Shown in pieces: positions 9,444-19,550 of a DNA stretch of 64,000 nt (position 1 is its first letter; each line of letters opens with the position of its first letter). The stretch is from UBA1479 sp963976055 (GTDB lineage: Bacteria; Pseudomonadota; Alphaproteobacteria; Rhodospirillales; Casp-alpha2): assembly GCA_963976055.1 (NCBI GenBank), contig CAXBJB010000007.1, forward strand, positions 186,001-250,000, given 5' to 3'. Under the pieces are notes generated by a model. It was given only the letters and a program-made list of their open reading frames with translations, ran no database searches and was not told the origin of the DNA. A program made the translations under genes and the position numbers.

Positions 9444-9809
9444 ATGGCGAAAACGATTTTGATTGTTGAGGACAACGATCTCAACATGAAGTTGTTCAAC
9501 GACCTGCTCCAGGCCAATGGTTACAACACCATTCAGACCATGGACGGCCGCGACGCCATTCAATTGGCCCAGGAACACCGTCCGGACCTGATCCTCATGG
9601 ATATTCAACTTCCCGAGATTTCCGGCCTGGAAGTCACCAAGATGCTGAAGGCCGATGATTCCCTGAAGGAAATTCCGGTCATCGCCGTCACCGCCTTCGC
9701 GATGAAGGGTGACGAGGAAAAGATCAGGGAAGGCGGGTGCGAAGGCTACATCGCGAAGCCGATTTCCGTCCCCACGTTTCTGGAAACCGTCGCGAAATTC
9801 CTCGGCTGA
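9444..9809 (+). CDS. divK: Single-domain response regulator DivK
   Basis: DivK is a stand-alone receiver that transmits phosphorylation state in the alphaproteobacterial cell-cycle pathway (DivJ/PleC to DivL-CckA-CtrA in Caulobacter). The 121-residue protein is a single receiver. It has the acidic pair ED near residue 9, the phospho-acceptor in DLILMDIQLPEISG (about Asp53), the threonine in VTAFA, and lysine in AKPIS. There is no output domain. It is followed 21 bases later by pleD on the same strand, the same order as in Caulobacter and many Rhodospirillales, and the pair is presumably an operon. The assignment rests on sequence plus this context. Confidence 0.92.
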   Translation: MAKTILIVEDNDLNMKLFNDLLQANGYNTIQTMDGRDAIQLAQEHRPDLILMDIQLPEISGLEVTKMLKADDSLKEIPVIAVTAFAMKGDEEKIREGGCEGYIAKPISVPTFLETVAKFLG

Positions 9810-9830
9810 CCGCTGCGGGCGGGGCAGAGC

Positions 9831-11234
9831 ATGTCGGCACGAATCCTGATCGTCGACGATCTTGCGGCCAGCGTGAAGGTTCTGGCGGCCAAGCTCACCA
9901 GTGAATATTACGATGTCCTGACCGCGCATGACGGGCCCACGGCGCTGGAAACAGTGGCCCGGGAAATGCCCGATCTGGTGCTGCTCGACGTCATGATGCC
10001 CGGCATGGATGGGTTCGAGGTCTGCCGCCGGATCAAGAAAACGGCGCGCACGGCGCATATCCCCGTGGTCATGGTGACGGCGCTTAACGACATGCGCGAC
10101 CGCGTCAACGGCCTGCAGGCCGGGGCCGACGACTTCCTGACCAAGCCGCTCAACGACATCATGCTGTTCGCCCGCGTGCGTTCGCTGGTGCGCATGAAGC
10201 GGACCTTCGATCAATGGTCCCTGCACCAGCAGACGTCGCGTGATCTGGGCTTTGACGTCGACCCGGATATGACGGATGTCCATGGCCGCGCCGCGCGGGT
10301 GATCGTGGTCGATTCCAGCCAAATCCAGAGCGACAATATCCGCGGTGTCCTGGAACGGGATGGTCATGCGGTGACCGCGCTGAATTCCTACGCCGAGGCC
10401 GCCCCGAAAATTGCCGCCGACCTGCCGGACGTGGTCGTCGTGTCCATGGACTTCGAAGGGGACGAGCCTTTGCGGCTGGCCTCGCGTCTGCGCTCGCAGG
10501 AACCGACGCGCCAGGTGCCGATTCTCTTGATTGGCGACGCCGAAGACGAAAGCAACCTGATCAAGGGGCTGGAACTGGGGGTCAACGACTGCGTCGTGCG
10601 CCCGGTCGACGAGCAGGAAATCGTCGCCCGCGTGCGCACCCAAGTGCGGCGCAAGCGCTATCAGGAGATGCTACAGGCGAATTTCCAGCAGCACCTGTCG
10701 ATGGCGTTGACCGACGGCCTGACGGGACTGCACAACCGGCGTTATCTGGAATCGCACCTGGACGGCATCGTCAAGCGCGCCGGCGACGGCGGCCACGGGC
10801 TGTCCCTGGTGCTGATCGATCTCGACCACTTCAAACGCGTCAACGACACCTACGGCCATGCCGCCGGCGACGAGGTGCTGCGGGTGATCGCCAAGCGTCT
10901 GTTGCGCAACGTGCGCGGGTTCGACACGGCGGCCCGCTTCGGCGGCGAGGAATTCGTCGTCGCCATGCCGGACACCCCGATCGACATCGCCTTCGCGGTC
11001 GCCGACCGTATTCGCGCCAAGGTCGCGGAAGAGCCGATCCCCCTGCCCGACGGAACACAACTGTCCGTGACGATGAGCGCCGGGGTCGCGGAAGCGGTGG
11101 AGCCGGGTGAAACGGCGGCCGAGTTGATCGAGCGCGCGGACAAAGCACTCTACATGGCCAAGCACGATGGCCGTGACCGGGTCGTGCGCGCGGACCCGCT
11201 GCTCAGAAAGACAAGCGAAACCGCCGTCGATTAG
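9831..11234 (+). CDS. pleD: PleD-type diguanylate cyclase with two receiver domains
   Basis: Makes cyclic di-GMP from two GTP when its first receiver is phosphorylated; in Caulobacter PleD drives the motile-to-sessile switch. The 467 residues comprise receiver 1 (1-120, phospho-acceptor in LVLLDVMMPG) and a degenerate receiver 2 (about 155-275) in which the acceptor region reads VVVVSMDFEG. A GGDEF domain follows (about 290-455). The active site reads GGEEF, preceded five residues earlier by RGFD, an intact RxxD inhibitory site, so product feedback inhibition is expected. The gene directly follows divK. It is convergent with rpmG. Confidence 0.95.
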   Translation: MSARILIVDDLAASVKVLAAKLTSEYYDVLTAHDGPTALETVAREMPDLVLLDVMMPGMDGFEVCRRIKKTARTAHIPVVMVTALNDMRDRVNGLQAGADDFLTKPLNDIMLFARVRSLVRMKRTFDQWSLHQQTSRDLGFDVDPDMTDVHGRAARVIVVDSSQIQSDNIRGVLERDGHAVTALNSYAEAAPKIAADLPDVVVVSMDFEGDEPLRLASRLRSQEPTRQVPILLIGDAEDESNLIKGLELGVNDCVVRPVDEQEIVARVRTQVRRKRYQEMLQANFQQHLSMALTDGLTGLHNRRYLESHLDGIVKRAGDGGHGLSLVLIDLDHFKRVNDTYGHAAGDEVLRVIAKRLLRNVRGFDTAARFGGEEFVVAMPDTPIDIAFAVADRIRAKVAEEPIPLPDGTQLSVTMSAGVAEAVEPGETAAELIERADKALYMAKHDGRDRVVRADPLLRKTSETAVD

Positions 11235-11340
11235 ATCGGACGGCGGCGGGTCGGTTGCTGATTTTTGTGTAGAATACCGCCCTGTCAGGGGCGGGCCATC
11301 CAGGGACAGGAAAGAGGATCGAGAGGCGCCGGTGGCGGCC

Positions 11341-11508
11341 TTACTTGATCTTTTCTTCCTTGAAGGCCACGTGCTTGCGGACCACGGGGTCGTACTTGCG
11401 CATTTCGAACTTTTCCGTCGAATTGCGCGGATTTTTCTTCGTCACATAGAAGAAGCCCGTGTCAGCCGTGCTGACCATTTTCACAAGAATTGTGGCCGGT
11501 TTTGCCAT
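11341..11508 (-). CDS. rpmG: 50S ribosomal protein L33
   Basis: A 55-residue protein, MAKPATILVKMVSTADTG at the N-terminus and FKEEKIK at the end, with the L33 core YVTKKNPRN and RKYDPVVRKHV. It is a structural component of the large ribosomal subunit. It has no CxxC zinc pairs, so it is the zinc-independent form. The coding sequence runs from ATG at 11508 to TAA at 11341, converging on pleD. Its position downstream of the rnr/topA/dprA block on the same strand matches a gene order common in alphaproteobacteria. Confidence 0.97.
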   Translation of the reverse strand: MAKPATILVKMVSTADTGFFYVTKKNPRNSTEKFEMRKYDPVVRKHVAFKEEKIK

Positions 11509-11609
11509 GGTGCGAAGTTCCGCTTTGGTTTTTTGTCAGGTCGAAGGCGCGAAACATACAGGGCCGGACGCGCAAGTCAAGGGGCACGGCGAAACCGGCG
11601 TGTTCAAGC

Positions 11610-13235
11610 CTATTCCAGGGCCGCCGCATCGGCCCGGGCGGTTGTCGAGGTGTAGGTCAGCGCACGGGCATAAAGGGTGCGGTCTTCGATGATTCGCCGC
11701 GCCAAGTCACGGTCCTTGGTGTCGTCATGGCGTTCCGGCGGGCAGGTGTCGCGCAGCCGCGTGCGTTCCTCCTCCCCCAGCGGCCCGCCGCGCCGCCAGT
11801 GCGCCAGGATATCGGCCTGATAGTGCTCTTCGCCGATGCCGGCCAGGATCGGATCCTTGGCCTTGGCGCCCGCGGGAATTTCCGCCAGGGACGATGTGCA
11901 CACGATCGGGTGTACCCCCAGGCCGTGCAGGGTGTAGCCCGTCGGCGTGATCAGCTTCGACCAGGTGATGGTCAGTTCGCCGTCGTTGGGCAGGCGGATG
12001 ACCGTCTGCACGCTGCCCTTGCCGTAGGACGAGGTGCCGACGACCACGGCGCGCCCGCGGTCCTGCAAGGCGGCGGCGGTGATCTCCGCCGCCGAGGCCG
12101 ATTTGCCGTCGATCAGGATGATCAGGGGCAGGCCGCCCAGGATATCGTCGCCGTCGGCGTTGTAGTGATGGACGCTGTCCGGATGGCGGCCGCGCGTGGT
12201 GATGATATGGCCCTGGGTCAGGAACAGGTTGGCCAGCTTGACCGATTGCCGCAGCAGCCCGCCCGGATTGCCGCGCAGGTCCATGACCATGCCCTTAAGC
12301 GGGGCCTTGGCCTCCGCCTTGGCGGTGAGGATGGCCTTCTTCACGGAGGCCGCGGTCTTCTGGTTGAAACTGTCGACCGCCGCGTAGATGATCCCATCCT
12401 TCACCGTATGGCTGACCGTGACCGGCACGATATGGGCGCGGACCAGGTCGAGAGACCAGCTGTCCGGCCGTTCAGGGCGGGTCAGGCGCAGGCGCACGGC
12501 GGTGTCGATGGGCCCGCGCAGCAGCTTCACGATCTTGCGCGCCGACAGGCCCTTGAGCGCGACCCCGTCGGCCGACACGATGACGTCGCCGACCTTCAGG
12601 TCGGCCTCCGCCGCCGGCGTGCCGGGGGTGATGCGATAGACCTCGGTGATGTCGCCGCGCTGCCGGAAGCGGACGCCGATGCCGCCGAACCCGTCGCGCC
12701 GGGCGCGGTTGCGCTGGGCTTCCTCGCGCCCGGAATAGCGGGAATAGATGTCCAGTTCCGTCAGCATCCCGTCGAATACGGCTTCGTAGATCTTTTCCGG
12801 GCTGGCGCGGCGCATTTCCTCGGACCAGCCGCGCGCGGCCAGGGAGGCCCGCGCCGTCAGCATGGCCCAGCCATAGGCGTCGTCGCCCTTGGGCAGGGCT
12901 TCGCGGGCGATCTCGCGGCCGTTGCCGGTCAGCCGGACCTCGTTCTTGCCGGTATCGATGTCGATGGCGAGGGCCGGATCGATGGCGCCCAGGCCACGCA
13001 GCCCCTCCATGCCGATCTCGCGCACCGGCAGGGCTTCCAGGTATTTTTCGGCGATGTTCTCGTATCCGGCGGCGATGACCTCGGCCGCCGCCGGCATGGA
13101 AAACCCGCTGTCCTTGCCGGCGGTATCCCGGGGCGTCGGCGTCGCCGCGCAGGCGGCGAGCAGAAGCGCCGTCGAAACGGCGGCAAGGCCCGGGGTCAAC
13201 CGGATTCCGGGAATGAGGGAACCCATGCGGATCAT
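11610..13235 (-). CDS. S41-family carboxy-terminal processing protease (putative lipoprotein)
   Basis: A CtpA/Prc-like periplasmic serine protease that degrades or trims envelope proteins from their C-termini. The N-terminus (to about residue 45) is a signal with a lipobox LLAAC, so the mature protein should be anchored through its cysteine. A helical region follows. Then come a PDZ domain (about 185-270; GIGVRFRQRGDITEVYRITPG) and the S41 catalytic core, with nucleophile serine in DGKSASAAEI and general-base lysine in SYGKGSVQ. The 541-residue length is ordinary for the family. It lies downstream of rnr on the same strand with a 62-base gap. Start could be the ATG at 13235 or 13226; the signal is intact either way. 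Confidence 0.92.
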   Translation of the reverse strand: MIRMGSLIPGIRLTPGLAAVSTALLLAACAATPTPRDTAGKDSGFSMPAAAEVIAAGYENIAEKYLEALPVREIGMEGLRGLGAIDPALAIDIDTGKNEVRLTGNGREIAREALPKGDDAYGWAMLTARASLAARGWSEEMRRASPEKIYEAVFDGMLTELDIYSRYSGREEAQRNRARRDGFGGIGVRFRQRGDITEVYRITPGTPAAEADLKVGDVIVSADGVALKGLSARKIVKLLRGPIDTAVRLRLTRPERPDSWSLDLVRAHIVPVTVSHTVKDGIIYAAVDSFNQKTAASVKKAILTAKAEAKAPLKGMVMDLRGNPGGLLRQSVKLANLFLTQGHIITTRGRHPDSVHHYNADGDDILGGLPLIILIDGKSASAAEITAAALQDRGRAVVVGTSSYGKGSVQTVIRLPNDGELTITWSKLITPTGYTLHGLGVHPIVCTSSLAEIPAGAKAKDPILAGIGEEHYQADILAHWRRGGPLGEEERTRLRDTCPPERHDDTKDRDLARRIIEDRTLYARALTYTSTTARADAAALE

Positions 13236-13297
13236 AGTTACGGATTGTCGGCGATTTTCAGGCCGCCGTCATTATGAAAACTTTGTGATGCCTGGGG

Positions 13298-15598
13298 TCA
13301 GCCGTGCCGGGGCTTGCCGGGCTTCTTGCCGCGGCCTTTCTTGGACTTGTCCTTGCCGCCGCTGCGTCCGCTGCTTTTCCGGCCGCCGCCGGTCGGCCGC
13401 GCGCCGGGCGTGAACCGCCCGCGGGCATTGCCGCCGATTCTGCCGCCGGGGCCGTCCATCAGTTCGAAGATCATGCCGCCGGTCAGCGGGCGGGCCTCGA
13501 CAAGGCGGACCTCGACGGCCTCGCCCAGGACATAGGTCTTGCCGTTGGACCGCCCGCGCAGGCGGTGGTGGGCCTCGTCGTGGATGTAATAGTCGTCGGG
13601 CAGGGAGCGGATGGGGATCAGGCCGTCGGCGCCGGTGTCGCTCAGGGTGATGAACAGGCCGAAGCGGGTGACGCCGTTGATGCGGCCGAGGAATGTGGCG
13701 CCGACCCGGTCGGCGAGGAACTGGGTGGTGAAGCGGTCGACCGCCGCCCGTTCCGCCGCCGCCGCCCGCCGTTCCGTGAACGACAGGTGCTGGCCCATCT
13801 CGGCGAAATCCTTGTGGCCCGTCTCCAGGGCGCCGTCGCCCATCCGCCCGCCGCGGATCAGGGCGCGGTGGACCAGCAGATCCGAATAGCGCCGGATCGG
13901 TGAGGTGAAGTGGCAGTACCGGCGCAGGGCCAGGCCGAAATGGCCGATGTTGTCGGGCGAATATTCGGCCTGGGCCTGGGACCGCAGGACCAGTTCCTGG
14001 ACCATGCGCTCGAACGGCCCGCCCTTGGCCTTGGCCAGAATCTGGTTGAAGATGCCGGACTGCATGACTTGGCTCTTGGCGATCTTCAGCCCGATGGTTT
14101 CCAGGGCATCCGACAGGGCCGAGACCTTGGTCGGGCTGGGTTGGTCGTGAATCCGATACATGCAGGGAAGGCTTTTCTTTTCAAGGGCCTCCGCTGCCGC
14201 CACGTTGGCGGTGATCATGAATTCCTCGATCAGCCGATGGCTGTCGAACCGTTCGCGCAGGGCGATTTCGGCAACGGTGCCGCGGTCGTTGATAATCACC
14301 TTGCGTTCGGGCAGGTCCAGGTCGAGCACGCCGCGCGCCCGGCGGTTGCGCGACAGGGCCGCGTAGGCCCCGTACAGCGGCGCGATCACGTCCTTGGCCA
14401 AGACGTCCGTCACATCGTCGGAGCGCCCGTCCTGGGCCGCCTGTACCTGGTCATAGGTCAGGCGCGCGGCGGAGCGCATCATGGCGCGTTCGAACCGATG
14501 ACGGGTCAGGTTGCCGTCGCTGTCGATCCACAGGTGGGCGGCAAGGCAAGGGCGGTCTTCCTTGGGTTTCAGTGAGCACCAGCCGTTCGACAGTTCCTCG
14601 GGCAGCATGGGCACCACGCGGTCCGGAAAATAGACGCTGTTGCCCCGATCATAGGCGCTGCGGTCGAGCGCATCGCCCGGCCGCACGTACCAGGACACGT
14701 CGGCGATGGCGACCACCAGGTGCCAGCCGCCGGGATGCTCCGGGTTCGGTTCGGCGAACACCGCGTCGTCGAAATCGCGGGCATCGGCGCCGTCGATGGT
14801 GACCAGCGCCAGGTCGCGCAGGTCGACCCGGTCGCCCAAGGGGGCGGGGCCGGCTGCCTTGGCCTGGTCCCGGGCTTCGGCGGGAAATTCGCTCGGCAGT
14901 TCGTGTTCGTGGATGGAAATCAGGCTGATCGACTTGGGGTCGTCCATGGCGCCCAGAACGTCGGTCACCTTGGCCTTGCGCCGGCCCAGATCCTTGCCGG
15001 GCAGGGCGGCGGCGCGCACCAGGTCGCCCGGCTTGGCGCCGCCCGATTGTCCCGCCGGAACCACGTAATCCTGCTTGGCGCGGCGATCGGTGCTTTCGAT
15101 GCGGCCTTCACCGCCGACTTCGCGGTAGACCCCCATGATCGCCGAGGGGGCTGACGGCAGGCGGCGGATGGTGCGGCCCTGGTAGACGCCGCGTCCCGTG
15201 CGCTCCAGGCGTGCCAGCACGCGGTCGCCGGTGCCCAGCGCGGCTTGGCCCTTGCGTTCGGGCGCCATGTAGATGGCCGGCGGCGGGCCGACGGCATCTT
15301 CATCCCAGTTTTCCGGGCGGGCCATCAGTTCGCCCTCGGCGTCGATGCCGGTGATGTGCAGGACCGTGACCTCGGGCAGGGTTCCCGGCTCGGCAAACCG
15401 TTTGCTGCGTCCTCGCTGCAACTGGCCGCCACCTTCCAGGTCCTTCAGGATTTCGCGCAGCATGACCTTGCCTTCGGCTCCCAGCTTGAAGGCGCGCGCG
15501 ATCTCGCGCTTGCCGACGCGCTTGGGGCTCGACTGGATGAATTCCAGGATTTCCTCCCGCGTCGGGAAGGGCCGGGTTGATTTCGGGGGTTTGGCCAC
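13298..15598 (-). CDS. rnr: Ribonuclease R
   Basis: A processive 3'-to-5' hydrolytic exoribonuclease that degrades structured RNA. The 766-residue protein has an N-terminal winged-helix/OB region, then the RNB catalytic domain with DARDFDDAVFAEP (the metal-binding aspartates) and FPDRVVPMLPEELSNG. A C-terminal S1 domain follows (FLGRINGVTRFGLFITLSDTGADGL). The tail is rich in Gly, Lys and Arg (KDKSKKGRGKKPGKPRHG), as is usual for RNase R. The start codon is GTG at 15598. Fifteen bases separate it from topA upstream, so topA-rnr are very likely one transcript. Confidence 0.96.
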   Translation of the reverse strand: MAKPPKSTRPFPTREEILEFIQSSPKRVGKREIARAFKLGAEGKVMLREILKDLEGGGQLQRGRSKRFAEPGTLPEVTVLHITGIDAEGELMARPENWDEDAVGPPPAIYMAPERKGQAALGTGDRVLARLERTGRGVYQGRTIRRLPSAPSAIMGVYREVGGEGRIESTDRRAKQDYVVPAGQSGGAKPGDLVRAAALPGKDLGRRKAKVTDVLGAMDDPKSISLISIHEHELPSEFPAEARDQAKAAGPAPLGDRVDLRDLALVTIDGADARDFDDAVFAEPNPEHPGGWHLVVAIADVSWYVRPGDALDRSAYDRGNSVYFPDRVVPMLPEELSNGWCSLKPKEDRPCLAAHLWIDSDGNLTRHRFERAMMRSAARLTYDQVQAAQDGRSDDVTDVLAKDVIAPLYGAYAALSRNRRARGVLDLDLPERKVIINDRGTVAEIALRERFDSHRLIEEFMITANVAAAEALEKKSLPCMYRIHDQPSPTKVSALSDALETIGLKIAKSQVMQSGIFNQILAKAKGGPFERMVQELVLRSQAQAEYSPDNIGHFGLALRRYCHFTSPIRRYSDLLVHRALIRGGRMGDGALETGHKDFAEMGQHLSFTERRAAAAERAAVDRFTTQFLADRVGATFLGRINGVTRFGLFITLSDTGADGLIPIRSLPDDYYIHDEAHHRLRGRSNGKTYVLGEAVEVRLVEARPLTGGMIFELMDGPGGRIGGNARGRFTPGARPTGGGRKSSGRSGGKDKSKKGRGKKPGKPRHG

Positions 15599-15613
15599 GG
15601 CGGGCTGCTCGGA

Positions 15614-18280
15614 TCAGGCGTCGCTGGCGGACGACGGCGTATCGCCGTCGGCCGGCGTCTTCTTCGCTGTTTTCTTCTTTGTGGCCGGTTTTTTGGCGGT
15701 GGTCTTTTTCTTCGCCGCGGCCTTCTTCTTGGGCGCGGCCTTCTTCGTGGCCGGCGCCGTTTTGCCGGATTTGGCGGCAAGCAGTTCCAGGGCCTTTTCC
15801 AGGGTCACGGAATCTTTGTCCATATCCTTGGGCAGGGACGCCATGACCTTGCCGTGCTGCACAAAGGGGCCCCAGCGTCCGGCCTTCTGCACCACCGGCT
15901 TGCCGTCGGTCGGATGCTTGCCCAGTTCCTTGGGCGGGTCCTTGCGCGGCTTGTCGGCGAACAGCACGACCGCGCGGTTCAGGCCGACGGTCAGCACGTC
16001 GTCATCGCCCTTCAGCGACACGTAGGTGCCGCCCATCTTGAGGAACGGACCGAAACGGCCGAGCCCAGCGGTGATCATGTCGCCGGTTTCCGGATGCAGG
16101 CCGACCTCGCGCGGCAGGGCGAGCAAGCCCAGCGCCATTTCAAGATCGATGGTCGCGGCACTGACACCCTTGGGCAGGGACGCGCGCTTGGGCTTGGGGC
16201 CGCCTTCTTCGGCGTCGCCGAGTTGGACATAGGCGCCGTAAGGTCCCTTGCGCACGGTGATCGGCAGGCCCGTTTCGGGATCGTTGCCGAGCAGGCGGGG
16301 GAAGATTTCCGCCGCCGCTTCCGCGCCGTCGCCGCTCTCGCCGTTTGGTACGGCCAGCGCCTGGGTATGTTTGCATTCGGGATAGTTGGAACAGCCGATG
16401 AAGGCGCCGAACTTTCCCAGCTTCAGGCCCATGCGGCCGTCAGTGCAGACCGGGCATTTGCGCGGGTCGCGGCCGTCCTCGCCCATGGGGAAGAAGTGCG
16501 GGCCGAGAAGCTCGTCGAGGGTGTCCAGAACTTCGCGCACGCGGAGTTCCTTGGTGCCGTCGACGGCCTTGGAAAAGGCTTCCCAGAAATCGCGCAGCAC
16601 TTGTTTCCACTCGCGGCGGCCGCCGGAGATGTCGTCCAGCCGGTCCTCAAGCTCGGCCGTGAAGCCGTATTCCACGTAGCGTTCGAAGAAGCTGGAGAGG
16701 AAGGCGGTGACCAGACGGCCGCGGTCCTCGGGCATGAAGCGGCGGCTTTCCAGCTTCACGTAATTGCGGTCCTGCAGGACCGAGATGATCGAGGCATAGG
16801 TCGACGGGCGGCCGATGCCCAGTTCCTCCAGGCGCTTGACCAGGCTGGCTTCGGTATAGCGCGGCGGCGGCTGGGTGAAGTGCTGGTCGGCGGCCACTTC
16901 TTGGCGGGCCAGATGCTGGCCCTGTTTGACGTCGGGCAGGATGCGCAGCTTGTCGTCCTCGTCGCTGTCGGCAGAGGCGTCCTCGTCCTTGCCTTCCTGA
17001 TAGACCTTGAGAAAGCCGTCGAAGGCGATGACGGAGCCGGTCGCGCGCAGGGCGGCGGAGCCGTCGGCGGCGGCGATATCGACGGCGACCTGGTCGAGCA
17101 CCGCGTTTTCCATCTGGCTGGCGACCGTGCGCTTCCAGATCAGGTCGTAAAGCTTGCGCTGATCGTCGTCCAGGTACTGGGCGACGTCCTCGGGCCGGCG
17201 GGACACGTCCGTCGGGCGGACCGCTTCGTGGGCTTCCTGCGCGTTCTTGGCCTTGGTCTTATAAATACGCGGCTCGCCGGGCAGATAGGGCGCGCCATAG
17301 GTTCCCTTGATCAGGTCGCGGCAGGCGGTGACGGCCTCGTTGGCCATGGTCACGCCGTCGGTTCGCATATAGGTGATCAGGCCGACCGTCTCGCCGCCGA
17401 TGTTGACGCCTTCGTACAGGCGCTGGGCGACCTGCATGGTGCGCTTGGCGCCGAAGTACAGCTTGCGCGCGGCTTCCTGCTGCAGGGTCGAGGTGGTGAA
17501 CGGCGGCGCCGGATTGCGCCGCGACTGCTTGCGTTGAACGTCGGCGACGGAAAAGGTGCCGGCTTCGACGGTCTGCTTGGCGCGCTCGGCCTCGGCCTGC
17601 GATCCCAAGTCCATCTTGCCCAGTTTCTGCCCGTTCAGATGGGTCAGCTGCGCCGCGATCTTGTGTCCGCCCTCGGCGGCGAAGGTCGCCTTGACGGACC
17701 AGAATTCCTGGCGCCGGAAGATTTCGATCTCGGCCTCGCGTTCGCAAATCAGGCGTAACGCGACGGACTGCACGCGGCCGGCCGACCGCGATCCCGGAAG
17801 CTTGCGCCACAACACAGGCGACAGGGTGAAGCCGACGAGATAGTCGAGCGCGCGGCGCGCCAGATAGGCGTCGACCAGTTCACGGTCCAATTCGCGCGGA
17901 TGATCGAACGCCGCCTTGACCGCGTCCTTGGTGATTTCGTTGAATACGACGCGCTTCACGTCGACGTTCTTGAGCGCGTCGTTCTTGTTCAGGACTTCGC
18001 GGACGTGCCAGGAAATGGCCTCGCCTTCGCGGTCGGGGTCGGTCGCTAGATACAGTTTGTCGGCGCCCTTGACGGCATCGGCGATGGCCTTGATGTGCTT
18101 TTCCGACCGGGCGTCGATTTCCCAGTCCATTTCGAAGTCGGCGTCAGGGCGCACCGAGCCGTCCTTCGACGGCAGGTCGCGGATATGGCCATAGCTGGCC
18201 AGCACCGTGTAACCGGGGCCCAGATATTTGTTGATCGTTTTCGCCTTGGCCGGGCTTTCAACGACGACGACGTCGGTCAT
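15614..18280 (-). CDS. topA: DNA topoisomerase I
   Basis: Type IA enzyme that relaxes negative supercoils. The 888-residue protein opens with the Toprim domain (VVVESPAKAKTINKYLG and DPDREGEAISWH). It has the active-site tyrosine region ITYMRTDG near residue 310; the usual following serine is glycine here. A CPVC...C...C zinc-finger-like repeat lies around residues 598-625. Several C-terminal topoisomerase repeats follow, and then a ~55-residue lysine/alanine-rich tail (from about 830) typical of GC-rich proteobacterial TopA. It lies between dprA and rnr on the same strand. Confidence 0.97.
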   Translation of the reverse strand: MTDVVVVESPAKAKTINKYLGPGYTVLASYGHIRDLPSKDGSVRPDADFEMDWEIDARSEKHIKAIADAVKGADKLYLATDPDREGEAISWHVREVLNKNDALKNVDVKRVVFNEITKDAVKAAFDHPRELDRELVDAYLARRALDYLVGFTLSPVLWRKLPGSRSAGRVQSVALRLICEREAEIEIFRRQEFWSVKATFAAEGGHKIAAQLTHLNGQKLGKMDLGSQAEAERAKQTVEAGTFSVADVQRKQSRRNPAPPFTTSTLQQEAARKLYFGAKRTMQVAQRLYEGVNIGGETVGLITYMRTDGVTMANEAVTACRDLIKGTYGAPYLPGEPRIYKTKAKNAQEAHEAVRPTDVSRRPEDVAQYLDDDQRKLYDLIWKRTVASQMENAVLDQVAVDIAAADGSAALRATGSVIAFDGFLKVYQEGKDEDASADSDEDDKLRILPDVKQGQHLARQEVAADQHFTQPPPRYTEASLVKRLEELGIGRPSTYASIISVLQDRNYVKLESRRFMPEDRGRLVTAFLSSFFERYVEYGFTAELEDRLDDISGGRREWKQVLRDFWEAFSKAVDGTKELRVREVLDTLDELLGPHFFPMGEDGRDPRKCPVCTDGRMGLKLGKFGAFIGCSNYPECKHTQALAVPNGESGDGAEAAAEIFPRLLGNDPETGLPITVRKGPYGAYVQLGDAEEGGPKPKRASLPKGVSAATIDLEMALGLLALPREVGLHPETGDMITAGLGRFGPFLKMGGTYVSLKGDDDVLTVGLNRAVVLFADKPRKDPPKELGKHPTDGKPVVQKAGRWGPFVQHGKVMASLPKDMDKDSVTLEKALELLAAKSGKTAPATKKAAPKKKAAAKKKTTAKKPATKKKTAKKTPADGDTPSSASDA

Positions 18281-18330
18281 GCAGGACTTGCCTTTTCTCG
18301 GCCGGCCTTCGGGGCCGCTGCCCGGGCCGG

Positions 18331-19473
18331 CTAGTGGTCCATGAGCAGCGATACTTTGCTGCCGGGGTGCCTCTCTAACCGTCCTGCCAATTCAAGTTCA
18401 AGCAAAACCGTTGACACCACGGCCAGGGAGAATTGGCAAACGCGGAGCAGTTCGTCAACAGTCGTCGGTGTCGGACCCAAGGCGGCGATGATCTCGTCGC
18501 GCGCCGAAATGGTCGTCTCGACGTTCGTCAACTCATTCGTAACATTATGATTATGAACGATAATGCCAGATTTGTCCGGGGCGCGTGCATCGGCCAGAAC
18601 GGCAAATACGTCATCCGCGCTTTCCGTCAGTGTCGCCCCCTCGCGAATCAAATGATTGGTGCCGCGGGCTCTTGGATCCATCGCCGCACCCGGCACGGCA
18701 AACACCTCGCGCCCCTGTTCGAGGGCGAGGCGGGCCGTGATGAGGGAGCCGGAGCGGGGGCTCGCCTCGACCACCACGACGCCGCGCGCCATGCCGGAGA
18801 TGATCCGGTTGCGGCGGGGAAAGTGCCGGGCCTGGGGTTGGGTGCCGGGCGCGACTTCCGACAACAGGACGCCCGTCTCGGCGATGCGGTCGTAGAGATT
18901 CTTGTTCTCGGCCGGGTAGACGACATCGATCCCGCCGCCCAGCACAGCCGCCGTGCCGGTCGCCAGGGCGCCTTCGTGGGCGGCGGCGTCAATCCCGCGG
19001 GCCAGGCCCGAGGCGACCATCAGTCCGCCGCCCCCCAGATCGGCGGCCAGTTTCTTCGCGAAGCGGCGGCCGTTCACGGAAGCATTGCGGGCGCCGACGA
19101 CGCCGATGGTTTTCTTGGCGAGAAGATCGATCCGGCCACGCGCGTAAATCACCGGCGGCGGGTCGTGGATATGGGCAAGCAGCGGCGGGTAGGCGGGCTC
19201 GCCCCAGGCGACAAGCGTCGCCCCGATGCGCTGGGCTTCTTCCAGTTCGCGCGATGCCGCCGCCACCGTGGCGATGCGGATGGTGCCGTCGCGCCCGCCC
19301 CGGCGGGCAAGGTCGGGCAGGGCGTGGAGTGCCCGCGCCGCCGTGCCGAAACGTTCCAGTAGACGGAAGAAGGTGCCCGGCCCGACGTTGGTTGAGCGGA
19401 TCAGGCGCAGCCAGGCGACGCGTTCGTCGTCGGGAAGCGTACGTTGGCGGTGATGGGCCAGTCTGTCGGGCAT
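18331..19473 (-). CDS. dprA: DNA processing protein DprA
   Basis: Binds incoming single-stranded DNA and loads RecA during natural transformation; it is also conserved in bacteria not known to be competent. The 380 residues show an N-terminal SAM-like helical domain and a Rossmann-like DprA domain. The key motifs of the latter are GVVGARNAS, VASGLARGIDAAAH, RNRIISGMARG and ASPRSGSLITARLALEQGREVFAVPG. A C-terminal winged helix is also present (about 315-375). The gene is 50 bases upstream of topA. The normal upstream neighbour plsY is 5.3 kb away because the EmrAB/histidine-kinase segment lies between them. Confidence 0.95.
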   Translation of the reverse strand: MPDRLAHHRQRTLPDDERVAWLRLIRSTNVGPGTFFRLLERFGTAARALHALPDLARRGGRDGTIRIATVAAASRELEEAQRIGATLVAWGEPAYPPLLAHIHDPPPVIYARGRIDLLAKKTIGVVGARNASVNGRRFAKKLAADLGGGGLMVASGLARGIDAAAHEGALATGTAAVLGGGIDVVYPAENKNLYDRIAETGVLLSEVAPGTQPQARHFPRRNRIISGMARGVVVVEASPRSGSLITARLALEQGREVFAVPGAAMDPRARGTNHLIREGATLTESADDVFAVLADARAPDKSGIIVHNHNVTNELTNVETTISARDEIIAALGPTPTTVDELLRVCQFSLAVVSTVLLELELAGRLERHPGSKVSLLMDH

Positions 19474-19550
19474 GTCTGGGATCTCCCAGGGGCGCTGTCA
19501 GGGAAAAGATTACCCGAGGAGACTTATCTGTAAAAGGGAAAGTGAGGCGA

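Noticed and set aside
15854..17758. Open frame of 634 codons on the plus strand opposite topA
   Set aside because: Antisense shadow of topA in GC-rich DNA; composition is Gly/Ala/Arg/Gln without domain motifs.
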